DNA of 64,000 nt from Actinoplanes lobatus (lineage in GTDB: Bacteria; Actinomycetota; Actinomycetes; Mycobacteriales; Micromonosporaceae), in NCBI RefSeq assembly GCF_014205215.1, contig NZ_JACHNC010000001.1:5266501-5330500 (forward strand). The letters run 5' to 3'. How positions within the stretch are numbered: the stretch's first letter is position 1; the number at the start of each line of letters is the position of its first letter. Of this stretch, positions 31,928-39,707 are shown in pieces. The notes beneath the pieces were generated by a model. It worked only from the letters and a program-made list of their open reading frames with translations, had not been told where the DNA came from and did no database searches. Position numbers and translations under genes: made by a program.

Positions 31928-32999
31928 GCGCCCCGGGCTCAGCGCCCGCATGAAGCTCACCCTCAGCTACGCCGCGTTCCTCATGCTGGCGGGCACCCTG
32001 CTGCTCGGCGCGGTGTGGCTGTTCCTGCTGCGCTACGTCCCCGACCGGGCGCTCGTCGTCAGCGCCGAGACGCCGCCCACCGGCGTCTTCCCGGTCCGGA
32101 GCAACCTGCTGCGGGTGTTCGTGCCGCGGGCGGCCGCGGTGATGGGGTTCCTGCTGCTGTTCGGGCTGGCCGGCGGCTGGATCCTGGCCGGCCGGATGCT
32201 CGCGCCGCTGCACCGGATCACCGGCGCGGCCCGGCTGGCCGGAACCGGATCACTGTCCCACCGGATCCGGATGACCGGCCGCCACGACGAGTTCCGGGAA
32301 CTGTCCGACGCGTTCGACGCGATGCTCGAACAGTTGGAGGCGCACGTCGACGAGCAGCGCCGATTCGCCGCGAACGCGTCACACGAGCTGCGTACCCCGC
32401 TCGCCGTCTCACGGACCCTGCTCGACGTCGCCCGGAGGGACCCGAACCGGGCCGGCGACGAGTTGATCGAGCGCCTCCATGCGGTCAACAAACGGGCGAT
32501 CGACCTCACCGAGGCGCTGCTGCTGCTCAGCCACGGTGACCGCTTCGCGCGTACGGACGTCGACCTGTCGCTGCTCGCCGAAGAGGCCGCCGAGACGCTC
32601 CTGCCGCTCGCCGAACAGCGCGGCATCACGGTGGAGGTCACCGGCGGGCCGGCCAGGGTCAGCGGCTCCCCGGAGCTGCTGGCCAGAATGGTGACGAACC
32701 TCGTGCAGAACGCCATCGTGCACAACCTGCCGGCCGGCGGCACCGTCTCCATCCACACCGGGGCCGGCCTGCTGCGCGTCGAGAACACCGGCCGCCCGCT
32801 CCCGCCGGACCTGGTACCGACGCTCACCGAACCCTTCCAGCGCGCCTCGGAACGGGCCCGCACCGACGAACACGCCGGTGTCGGGCTCGGCCTGGCCATC
32901 GTGCACAGCATCGTGCGCGCCCACGACGGCACCCTGGAACTCGCCCCGGGCCCGGCCGGCGGGCTCCGGGTCACCGTCCGGCTTCCCGGAGCTTCCTGA
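31920..32999 (+). CDS. Sensor histidine kinase
   Basis: This 359-residue membrane kinase has two helices (about 15-37 and 67-90) flanking a short extracytoplasmic loop. A HAMP domain (RMLAPLHRITGAARLAGTGSLSHRI) is followed by HisKA with the phospho-accepting His in RRFAANASHELRTPLAVSR, and then the ATPase domain. The N box (LVQNAIVHN) and G box (GVGLGLAIVHSIVRAHDGTLEL) are present. The loop of only about 30 residues suggests sensing within the membrane or from a partner such as VanZ. ATG 31920 overlaps the response-regulator stop. It converges with the FtsX-ECD-like lipoprotein gene. Confidence 0.92.
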   Translation: MRRRPGLSARMKLTLSYAAFLMLAGTLLLGAVWLFLLRYVPDRALVVSAETPPTGVFPVRSNLLRVFVPRAAAVMGFLLLFGLAGGWILAGRMLAPLHRITGAARLAGTGSLSHRIRMTGRHDEFRELSDAFDAMLEQLEAHVDEQRRFAANASHELRTPLAVSRTLLDVARRDPNRAGDELIERLHAVNKRAIDLTEALLLLSHGDRFARTDVDLSLLAEEAAETLLPLAEQRGITVEVTGGPARVSGSPELLARMVTNLVQNAIVHNLPAGGTVSIHTGAGLLRVENTGRPLPPDLVPTLTEPFQRASERARTDEHAGVGLGLAIVHSIVRAHDGTLELAPGPAGGLRVTVRLPGAS

Positions 33000-33479
33000 T
33001 CAGCTTGTCCGGCCCGAGTTCTGGTCGACCACGCTCTGGCGGCACTCCTCGATGGTGGTGCAGGGGAAGATGACCTCCCGGACGCCCGGCATCGCCTCCA
33101 GTTCGTCGGCGGCCGAGCCGTCACGGATCTCACGGCTGGTGGCGGCGTTCTCCGTCGTCAACCGGAACGACTCCGGCATGGAGTCCTCGTTGACCTGATC
33201 GACGAACTCCGGGTCGTCGGCCCAGATCTCCTTGAACTTCTCGTACGCCGCGGCCTTGGTCTCGAAGGTGACCTCGGTGACGCCGGGCTCCTTCTCCAGC
33301 CGGGCCCGGATGTCCGCCCTCTGCTGCTCGGTCACGTCGTCATCGAGGAAGACGCTGAACGACGCCGACTCGTCGAGGATCCGCTCGAACTTCTCCTTGT
33401 CGCTCTCCTCGAACAGCCCGCACCCGGCGAGCGCGGTGACGGCGATCACGATCGCGAAGAGGATCTTCAATAGTCGCAC
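33000..33479 (-). CDS. Lipoprotein with FtsX extracellular-domain-like fold
   Basis: This 159-residue lipoprotein has a short signal helix ending VTALAGC (lipobox Cys20). The mature part reads ASFSVFLDDDVTEQQRADIRARLEKEPGVTEVTFETKAAAYEKFKEIWADDPEFVDQV...MPESFRLTTEN...DELEAMPGVREVIF. That is the extracellular ferredoxin-like domain of FtsX, which activates peptidoglycan hydrolases such as RipC. Here it stands alone without the FtsX membrane helices, as in several actinomycete FtsX-like lipoproteins. GTG 33479 gives a compact signal peptide. It converges with the histidine kinase gene at a single-base gap. Confidence 0.82.
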   Translation of the reverse strand: MRLLKILFAIVIAVTALAGCGLFEESDKEKFERILDESASFSVFLDDDVTEQQRADIRARLEKEPGVTEVTFETKAAAYEKFKEIWADDPEFVDQVNEDSMPESFRLTTENAATSREIRDGSAADELEAMPGVREVIFPCTTIEECRQSVVDQNSGRTS

Positions 33480-33499
33480 GGAGCGGCATGATAGCCGGG

Positions 33500-34180
33500 T
33501 CAGCGGGTTCGACGGTACTGCGTGAAATCGGTGGTCTTGCGCAGTTCGAAGCCGATCTCCTGGTAGAGCCGGATGGCGGTCTCGTTGCGCGCCGACGTGT
33601 GCAGGAACGGGATCTCGCCACGCTCCCGGATCCCCGCCGCGACCGCCCGCACCAGCCGGGTGGCCAGCCCCCGCTTGCGGAACCCCGGATCGGTGCAGAC
33701 CGCGCTGATCTCGGTCCACCCCCGCGGGTGCAGGCGCTCGCCGGCCATCGCGATCAGCCGCCCGTCCGGAGAGCGCAGCCCCAGGTAGGTGCCGAGTTCC
33801 ACGGTCCGCTTCCGGAACGGGCCCGGCTGGGTGCGCTCGACCAGGTCCAGCATCTCCGGGACGTCGGCGGCGCCGAGCGGCACCGCCCCGGGCGCCGGCT
33901 CGGACCGCAGCGTCGTGGCGACCAGTTGGACGCCGCCGATCCTGGTGTCCGCCTCCCAGCCGGGACGGGCCGCCCCGCCCGCCCCGGGGATCACGACCGC
34001 CTCGCCGAGCGGGACCAGTTCCGCCAGGTCGTTCCACGCCTTCGGGTCGGCCGGGTCGGCAAGGGCATGGAACGGGGCCACCTCGTGGTCGTACCGGGCG
34101 GCCCGCCCGTGCACCACCGCGAACCGTTCGTGCGCGCCGTGCAGCGAGTTCCAGGCGGGGTCGTCGAGCGGGTGCGTCAC
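33500..34180 (-). CDS. GNAT family N-acetyltransferase
   Basis: This 226-residue protein has a C-terminal GNAT domain with LIAMAGERLHPRGWTEISAVCTDPGFRKRGLATRLVRAVAAGI, where RKRGLA is the acetyl-CoA pyrophosphate loop. It ends TSARNETAIRLYQEIGFELRKTTDF. The N-terminal 90 residues are less conserved and may shape the substrate site. GTG 34180 overlaps the stop of the amino-acid-binding lipoprotein gene (GTGA), so it belongs to the ABC importer operon. In Bacillus an acetyltransferase (SnaA) is coupled to S-methylcysteine/cystine importers, so acetylation of an imported sulfur amino acid is an attractive guess. Confidence 0.83.
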   Translation of the reverse strand: MTHPLDDPAWNSLHGAHERFAVVHGRAARYDHEVAPFHALADPADPKAWNDLAELVPLGEAVVIPGAGGAARPGWEADTRIGGVQLVATTLRSEPAPGAVPLGAADVPEMLDLVERTQPGPFRKRTVELGTYLGLRSPDGRLIAMAGERLHPRGWTEISAVCTDPGFRKRGLATRLVRAVAAGIRERGEIPFLHTSARNETAIRLYQEIGFELRKTTDFTQYRRTR

Positions 34181-35139
34181 TTGCCCTCGATCGGCAGGCC
34201 AGGCGGGTTGACCTCGGCCTTCTGCACCGCCTCGTTCTTGAGGTTCCAGCGGTCCAGGATGCGCGCGTAGTCACCGGAGGCGATGAGCTTGTCGAGCGCC
34301 GCCGCGTACGCCTTGATCAGCCCGTTGTCCCTCTTGGTGGTGAGCGCGATCAGCCCCTGGAGGTCCTTGCCGGCGCCCGAGTAGGTGCCGACGATCTCGG
34401 TCTGCCCGGTGGTCGCCACGTGGTAGGCGGCCGACGGGTTGGGGCCGAGGTGCACGTCGATCTGGCCGGAGCCGAGGGCCAGGTAGACGGCCTGGTTGGT
34501 CTGGAAGTACTTGATGTCGACCGGCGCCAGCCCGGCCTTCTTCACCTCCTCGGCCCACTCCACCAGGATCTTCTCCTGGTTGGTGCCGGAGCTGACCGAC
34601 ACCCTCTTGCCGGCGATGTCGGCCGGCTTCGTGATGTTCAGCCCGGAGCCCTTCTTCGCGAGCCAGGCCAGGTTGTCCAGCCGGTAGGTGACGAAGTCGT
34701 ACTTGAGCTTGCGCTCCTCGGTGACGGTGATGTTCGACGCGCCGAGCTGGTACTTCCCGCTGTCCAGGCCGATGAACAGGTTCTCCCACGAGGTGTTCTC
34801 CAGCACCGGCTCCAGGCCCAGCGTGCCGGCGATGGCCACCGCGATGTCCGGCTCGTTGCCGATCAGCGTCTTGTTGTCGGTGGCCGCGAAGGCGAGCGGT
34901 GGGAAGCCCGATCCCGCCGCGCCGACGCCGATCACCAGCTTGCCGGACGCCTTCACGTCCGGGGGCAGCAGCGCGGCGGCCGCCTCGTCCCTGGCCGGGA
35001 CGATCCGGTTCTGCTCCGGCCCGGTGTTCAGCGTGGGCGCGGCCGCCGCTGCCGCGGCCACCGGCTTTTCCTCGGGCGCGGCGCAGGCGGTCAGGCTCAA
35101 GGCCACGACCGCGGACATCAAAATCCATTTTGTACGCAT
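34177..35139 (-). CDS. Polar amino-acid ABC transporter substrate-binding lipoprotein (SBP_bac_3)
   Basis: This 320-residue lipoprotein has lipobox LSLTAC (Cys19), then an Ala-rich linker. The binding fold reads GKLVIGVGAAGSGFPPLAFAATDNKTLIGNEPDIAVAIAGTLGLEPVLENTSWENLFIGLDSGKYQLGASNITVTEERKLKYDFV. It continues KRVSVSSGTNQEKIL and GQIDVHLGPNPSAAYHVA. The fold is that of glutamine, cystine and arginine binders. It is the third gene of the permease-ATPase-binding protein-GNAT operon read on the minus strand. The ligand is not evident from residues alone; the nearby sulfur-type genes make a sulfur amino acid plausible. Confidence 0.9.
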   Translation of the reverse strand: MRTKWILMSAVVALSLTACAAPEEKPVAAAAAAAPTLNTGPEQNRIVPARDEAAAALLPPDVKASGKLVIGVGAAGSGFPPLAFAATDNKTLIGNEPDIAVAIAGTLGLEPVLENTSWENLFIGLDSGKYQLGASNITVTEERKLKYDFVTYRLDNLAWLAKKGSGLNITKPADIAGKRVSVSSGTNQEKILVEWAEEVKKAGLAPVDIKYFQTNQAVYLALGSGQIDVHLGPNPSAAYHVATTGQTEIVGTYSGAGKDLQGLIALTTKRDNGLIKAYAAALDKLIASGDYARILDRWNLKNEAVQKAEVNPPGLPIEGK

Positions 35140-35165
35140 AAAAGCTCCCGATTATTGAAATGCGA

Positions 35166-35921
35166 TCAGACGAGGACTTTGGAGAGGAAGGCTCGAGTCC
35201 GTTCGTGACGGGGGTTGTCCAGCACCTCGTGCGGCGGCCCCTGCTCGACGATCCGGCCCTCGTCCATGAAGACGACCGTGTCGGCGGCCTCCCGGGCGAA
35301 CCCGATCTCGTGCGTCACCACGATCATCGTGGTGCCGGCCCGGGCCAGCTCGTGCAGCACGTCGAGGACCTCGCCGACGAGTTCCGGATCCAGCGCCGAG
35401 GTCGGCTCGTCGAAGAGGATCAGCTTCGGGTCCAGGGCCAGCGCCCGGGCGATGGCGACCCGCTGCTGCTGCCCGCCGGAGAGCTGCCGCGGGTAGGCGC
35501 CGGCCCGGTCGCCGAGCCCCACCAGGCCCAGCAGCTCGTGCGCGCGATCATTGGCGACGCCCTTGTGCCTGCCGAGTGCCGAGATCTGCGCCTCGGCGAC
35601 GTTCTGCAGGGCGGTCAGGTGCGGGAAGAGGTTGAAGTTCTGGAAGACGAAGCCGATCCCGGCCCGCTGCCTGAGGATCTGCCGTTCGCTGAGCTCGTGC
35701 AGACGGTCGCCGGCCTGGCGGTAGCCGATCAGCTCACCGTCCACCCGGACCGTGCCGCGGTCCACCTTCTCCAGGTGGTTGATGCAGCGCAGCAGGGTCG
35801 ACTTGCCGGAGCCGGACGGGCCCAGGACCACGGTCACCGTGCCGGCCCGCGCCGTGAGGTCGATGCCGCGCAGCACCTCGACGGCGCCGAAGGACTTGTG
35901 CACACCGGTGAGCTCGATCAT
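35166..35921 (-). CDS. Polar amino-acid ABC transporter ATP-binding protein
   Basis: This 251-residue ATPase of the GlnQ/HisP type has Walker A LGPSGSGKSTLLRCINHLE, Q-loop FVFQNFNLFPHLTALQNV, signature LSGGQQQRVAIARAL, Walker B LILFDEPTSALDPEL and switch His in VVTHEIGFAREAAD. LRCINHLE and HLTAL are typical of polar amino-acid importers. ATG 35921 overlaps the permease stop (ATGA), which confirms the operon. Confidence 0.93.
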   Translation of the reverse strand: MIELTGVHKSFGAVEVLRGIDLTARAGTVTVVLGPSGSGKSTLLRCINHLEKVDRGTVRVDGELIGYRQAGDRLHELSERQILRQRAGIGFVFQNFNLFPHLTALQNVAEAQISALGRHKGVANDRAHELLGLVGLGDRAGAYPRQLSGGQQQRVAIARALALDPKLILFDEPTSALDPELVGEVLDVLHELARAGTTMIVVTHEIGFAREAADTVVFMDEGRIVEQGPPHEVLDNPRHERTRAFLSKVLV

Positions 35922-36826
35922 CTCCGCAGAGCCGCCTTGAGTCGCTGGAACGGGGTGGGCGGCAGGACGCGGACCGCGCCGCGGGCGAAGTGCCGTTCGG
36001 TGTAGTACTGGAGGATCGACAGCAGCGCGGTGAGGATCACGTACCAGACGGTGGCGACCATCAGCAGCGGCACCACCCGGCCGTTGCGCCCGTAGATCAC
36101 CTGGACCTGGTAGAAGAGTTCGCCGATCGCCAGGATGTACACCATGGACGTGCTCTTGAGCAGGCTGATCAGCAGGTTCGCGGCGTTCGGCAGGATGGCG
36201 CGCATGGCCTGCGGCAGCACGATCCGGTAGAACTGCCGCCACTTCGGGATGCCCAGCGCGGCCGCCGCCTCGTGCTGACCCTGGTCCACCGAGAGCAGCC
36301 CGGCCCGGATCACCTCACCGGCGTAGGCCGCCTCGTGCAGCGCCAGGCCCAGCAGCGCGGCGCCGAACGAGCTGATCAGGTTGACCGTCGGGAACGACCA
36401 CCCCGGCCCGAACGGCACGCCGACCTGCAACGTCTCGTACAGGTAGCCGAGGTTCGCCCAGAACAGCAGCTGCACCAGCAGCGGCACCGACCGGAACACC
36501 CAGATGAAGGTCCAGCTCACCGCGGACAGCACCGGGTTGGGGGACAGGCGCATCGCGGCGAGCGGGATGCCGCCGAGGAAGCCGAGGACCGCGCCGGCGA
36601 GGGTCAGCTCGACGGTCAGCAGCAGCGCCTCGACGATCGACTCCTCCAGGAAGTACCCGAAGAAGGCCGGCCAGTCCCAGCCCGGGTTGGTGGCCAGACC
36701 GTGGACGAACTGGGCGAGCAGCACCAGCACCAGGGCGGCGCCGGCCCACCTCCACGGATGGCGGGCCGGCACGACGACGAGTTCGCCGGCGGCCTCCTTC
36801 GGCCGCTGCGGGATCAGCAGGGTCAT
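35918..36826 (-). CDS. Polar amino-acid ABC transporter permease
   Basis: This 302-residue permease is of the HisM/GlnP group. An N-terminal helix is followed by VEALLLTVELTLAGAVLGFLGGIPLAAMRLS, FIWVFRSVPLLVQLLFW and the coupling region AGEVIRAGLLSVDQGQHEAAAALGIPKWRQFYRIVLPQAMRAILPNAANLLISLLKSTSMVYILAIGELFYQ. The FRS(V/T)PLLVQL and QHEAA..LG motifs are diagnostic. It is the first gene of the minus-strand operon. It is divergent from the sulfonate-type importer, with a 144-base control region between them. Confidence 0.92.
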   Translation of the reverse strand: MTLLIPQRPKEAAGELVVVPARHPWRWAGAALVLVLLAQFVHGLATNPGWDWPAFFGYFLEESIVEALLLTVELTLAGAVLGFLGGIPLAAMRLSPNPVLSAVSWTFIWVFRSVPLLVQLLFWANLGYLYETLQVGVPFGPGWSFPTVNLISSFGAALLGLALHEAAYAGEVIRAGLLSVDQGQHEAAAALGIPKWRQFYRIVLPQAMRAILPNAANLLISLLKSTSMVYILAIGELFYQVQVIYGRNGRVVPLLMVATVWYVILTALLSILQYYTERHFARGAVRVLPPTPFQRLKAALRR

Positions 36827-36869
36827 GCGAGAACGCTAGGCAGCCGCTCAGGTAACCCACAATGCCTAC

Positions 36870-36932
36870 TGGGTATATATGTTTAAACACATTGTTGCGG
36901 CTATTGCCTCAAACTCCATCTACGCGATAGGA
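36870..36932. promoter_or_regulatory. Divergent control region of the two ABC operons
   Basis: This gap is AT-richer than its surroundings. It contains a perfect 10-bp palindrome TGTTTAAACA within a TATATATG...ACACATTG context. Further along (36915-36932) TCCATC...ATAGGA is a degraded version of the TCCTAT-N7-ATAGGA palindrome found before two other sulfur-type units. It may hold operators for one or both operons. Confidence 0.4.
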
Positions 36933-36970
36933 ATAGTCGGCATTCCCGCGTACCCCGGCCAGGAGAAACC

Positions 36971-37813
36971 GTGACCACCCTCGTCGCACCCGCGCCACCG
37001 ACAGCGCCCACCGCGGCGCTCGCGCCCGGCGGCGGCCTCCGCCGCCGCCTCGCGCTGCGGTTCCTCGCGCTGCTCGCGCTCTACCTGCTGTGGGAGGCCA
37101 CCGCGCGGATCATGCGCAACCCCACGTTCATCCCCCCACCCTCCGCGGTCTGGGACCAGCTCATCACCACCTCGACCACCCACGACGGGGTACGCGGATA
37201 CAGCGGCCACCTGCTCGTCGAGCACCTCGGCGTCAGCCTCCGCCGCATCGTCATCGGGTCGGCCATCGGCATCATCGGCGGACTGATCCTCGGCGTGCTG
37301 ATGGGCACCATCGGCTGGCTGCGCGTGGTCACCGAACCGGTCGTCACGTTCATCCGGGCGCTGCCGCCGCTCGCCTACTTCAGCCTGTTCATCATCTGGT
37401 TCGGCATCGACGAGACCCCGAAGCTGTGGCTGCTGTCGATCGCCGCGCTGCCCCCGGTCGCCGTGGCCACCGCCGCCGCCGTGCACGGCGCGCCCACCGG
37501 GCTCGTCGAGGCGGCCCGCGCGCTCGGCGCCGGCCGCTGGCAGACCACCCGCGACGTGGTGCTGCCCCACGCCCTGCCGGAAATCTTCACCGGCATCCGG
37601 CTCGCCGTCGGCGTCGCCTACTCGTCGGTCGTCGCCGCCGAGACGATCAACGGCGTACCCGGCATCGGCGGCATGATCCGCGACGCCCAGCGCTACTCCC
37701 AGACCGACGTGGTCGTCCTCGGCCTCTTCGCCATCGGCCTCTCCGGCCTGCTCATCGACTCCGTGCTGCTCACCGCTGAGAACAAGCTCATCCCCTGGCG
37801 CGGACGCGCCTGA
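36971..37813 (+). CDS. Sulfonate/taurine-type ABC transporter permease (SsuC/TauC-like)
   Basis: This 280-residue permease has six helices. It shows NPTFIPPPSAVWDQLI at the N-terminus, HLGVSLRRIVIGSAIGIIGGLILGVLMG, ALPPLAYFSLFIIWFGIDETPKLWLLSIAALPPV and the EAA loop EAARALGAGRWQTTRDVVLPHALPEIFTGIRLAVGVAYSSVVAAE. The IIWFGIDE and LPHALPEIFTGIR motifs are typical of nitrate/taurine/sulfonate permeases. GTG 36971 follows an AGGAG ribosome site. It is the first gene of a three-gene importer operon. Confidence 0.92.
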   Translation: MTTLVAPAPPTAPTAALAPGGGLRRRLALRFLALLALYLLWEATARIMRNPTFIPPPSAVWDQLITTSTTHDGVRGYSGHLLVEHLGVSLRRIVIGSAIGIIGGLILGVLMGTIGWLRVVTEPVVTFIRALPPLAYFSLFIIWFGIDETPKLWLLSIAALPPVAVATAAAVHGAPTGLVEAARALGAGRWQTTRDVVLPHALPEIFTGIRLAVGVAYSSVVAAETINGVPGIGGMIRDAQRYSQTDVVVLGLFAIGLSGLLIDSVLLTAENKLIPWRGRA

Positions 37814-37832
37814 CCGATAAAGGAAACCCCCC

Positions 37833-38852
37833 GTGAAGAAACTCCTCGCCCTCGTGTCCGTCCTGTTCCTCGCCGCCTGCGGCGACGGCGCCGCCAGCGG
37901 TGGCGCCGACCCGGAACAGAAGACCATCCGCCTCGCCTACCAGGCGTTCCCGTCCGGCGACCTGATCGTCAAGAACCAGGGACTGCTGGAGAAGGCACTG
38001 CCCGACTACAAGATCACCTGGACCAAGTTCGACTCCGGCGCCAGCATCAACACCGCCTTCGTCGCCAAGAGCGTCGACATCGCGGCGATCGGCTCCAGCC
38101 CGGTGGCCCGCGGGCTGTCCGCGCCCTTGAACATCCCGTACCAGGTCGCCTTCGTCCTCGACGTGGCCGGCGACAACGAGGCGCTGGTCGCGCGCAACGG
38201 CAGCGGCGTCACCGACATCGCGTCGCTGCGCGGCAAGAAGGTCGCCACCCCGTTCGCGTCGACCGCCCACTACAGCCTGCTCGCCGCGCTCGACTCCGCC
38301 GGCGTCAAGGAGTCCGAACTGACCGTCGTGGACCTGGAGCCGCAGGACATCCTGGCCGCCTGGACCCGCGGTGACCTGGACGCCGCCTACAGCTGGCTGC
38401 CGTCGCTCGACGAACTCAAGAAGACCGGCAAGGTCCTGATCACCAGCCGGGAACTGGCCGCCGGCGGCAAACCCACCCTCGACCTCGGCGTCGTCTCCGC
38501 CGCCTTCGCCACCGCCCACCCGGAAGCCGTCGACGCGTGGCGCAAGGTCGAGGCGCAGGCACTCGACCTCATCACCACCGACCCGGACGCCGCGGCCAAG
38601 GCGGTCGGCGCCGAACTCAACCTGTCCGCCGACGAGGCCAAGGCCCAGCTGTCGCAGGGCGTCTTCCTCAAGCCGGCCGAACTGTCGTCGCCGGAATGGC
38701 TGGGCACCGAGGGCAACCCCGGCAAGCTCGCCGACAACCTGGTCAGCGCCGCCGAGTTCCTCAAGTCCCAGCAGAAGATCGACGCCGTGCCGGCGCTCGC
38801 CGACGTACAGAAGGCGCTCTACGTCAAGGGACTGCCCGGTGTCCTCGGCTGA
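37833..38852 (+). CDS. Taurine/sulfonate ABC transporter substrate-binding lipoprotein
   Basis: This 339-residue lipoprotein has lipobox LFLAAC (Cys16). It has TIRLAYQAFPSGDLIVKNQGLLEKAL, TWTKFDSGASINTAFVAKSVDIAAIGSSPVARGL and GKKVATPFASTAHYSLLAALDSAGV. The segment DLEPQDILAAWTRGDLDAAYSWLPSLDEL follows. This is the TauA/SsuA pattern, where the S-x-A-H-Y loop binds the sulfonate. GTG 37833 has an AAAGGA ribosome site. The gene overlaps the ATPase gene by 14 bases. Taurine-like ligands are most likely. Confidence 0.92.
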   Translation: MKKLLALVSVLFLAACGDGAASGGADPEQKTIRLAYQAFPSGDLIVKNQGLLEKALPDYKITWTKFDSGASINTAFVAKSVDIAAIGSSPVARGLSAPLNIPYQVAFVLDVAGDNEALVARNGSGVTDIASLRGKKVATPFASTAHYSLLAALDSAGVKESELTVVDLEPQDILAAWTRGDLDAAYSWLPSLDELKKTGKVLITSRELAAGGKPTLDLGVVSAAFATAHPEAVDAWRKVEAQALDLITTDPDAAAKAVGAELNLSADEAKAQLSQGVFLKPAELSSPEWLGTEGNPGKLADNLVSAAEFLKSQQKIDAVPALADVQKALYVKGLPGVLG

Positions 38853-39597
38853 CGCGATCGTCCTGGACGGCGTCTCCCATGCCTACGGGGACGTCACCGC
38901 CGTCGGGCCGGTCGACCTGACCGTCCCGGCGGGGGAGTTCCTCGTCCTCGTCGGGGCGTCCGGGTGCGGCAAATCCACCCTGCTGCGCCTGATCGCCGGC
39001 TTCGAACAGCCCACCGCCGGCACCGTCCGCACCGCCGGCCGGGCGCCCGTCCCCGGGCGCGGCGCCGGCCTGGTCTTCCAGCAGCCCCGGCTGTTCCCGT
39101 GGAAGACCGTCGGCGGGAACGTGGCGCTGGCCCTCAAATACGCCGGCCTGCCCGCCGGCCCCGACCGGGTCGACGAGCTCCTCGCCCGGGTCGGCCTGCA
39201 CGACGTGGCCGGCCGCCGCACCTGGCAGATCTCCGGCGGCCAGCAGCAGCGGGTGGCGATCGCCCGCGCCCTGGCCGTCGACAACCCCCTGCTGCTGCTC
39301 GACGAGCCGTTCGCCGCGCTGGACGCACTCACCCGCGAGAAACTCCAGGACGACCTGCGCCGGGTCAGCACCGAGACCGGCCGGACCAGCGTCTTCGTCA
39401 CCCACAGCGTCGACGAGGCGGTCTTCCTCGGCAGCCGGGTCGTGGTGCTCACACCCCGGCCCGGGCAGATCGCCCTCGACCTGCGGATCGGGCTCCCGCG
39501 TACCGGGGTCACCGCCGACGAGCTCCGCGGCTCACCGGAATTCGCGGCCCTGCGCACCGAGGTGGGCCAGGCCATCCGCGAGCGCGTCACCGCCTGA
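38839..39597 (+). CDS. Taurine/sulfonate ABC transporter ATP-binding protein
   Basis: This 252-residue ATPase of the TauB/SsuB type has Walker A LVGASGCGKSTLLRLIAGFE, Q-loop GLVFQQPRLFPWKTVGGNVALAL, signature ISGGQQQRVAIARAL, Walker B LLLLDEPFAALDALTREKLQDDL and switch VFVTHSVDEAVFLGSRVVVL. The DEPFAALDA and FPWKTV forms are standard for the nitrate/sulfonate group. It completes the importer. A hairpin terminator follows, so the oxygenase for the imported sulfonate must be elsewhere, possibly the LLM operon. Confidence 0.93.
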   Translation: MSSADAIVLDGVSHAYGDVTAVGPVDLTVPAGEFLVLVGASGCGKSTLLRLIAGFEQPTAGTVRTAGRAPVPGRGAGLVFQQPRLFPWKTVGGNVALALKYAGLPAGPDRVDELLARVGLHDVAGRRTWQISGGQQQRVAIARALAVDNPLLLLDEPFAALDALTREKLQDDLRRVSTETGRTSVFVTHSVDEAVFLGSRVVVLTPRPGQIALDLRIGLPRTGVTADELRGSPEFAALRTEVGQAIRERVTA

Positions 39598-39607
39598 ACC
39601 ACTCCCC

Positions 39608-39644
39608 GGGAGGCCGGACCGCACCGTCCGCGGCCCGGCCTCCC
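39608..39644. terminator. Hairpin terminator after the sulfonate importer operon
   Basis: A 10-bp stem (GGGAGGCCGG / CCGGCCTCCC) with a GC-rich loop and a run of C lies 11 bases after the ATPase stop. It separates the operon from the HEAT-like gene. Confidence 0.65.
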
Positions 39645-39707
39645 CCCATCGCCCCGCCGCCGCTTTCGGCAGAGCCGAGACAGCACGCAGGGGCGGTGGG
39701 GAGCAGA

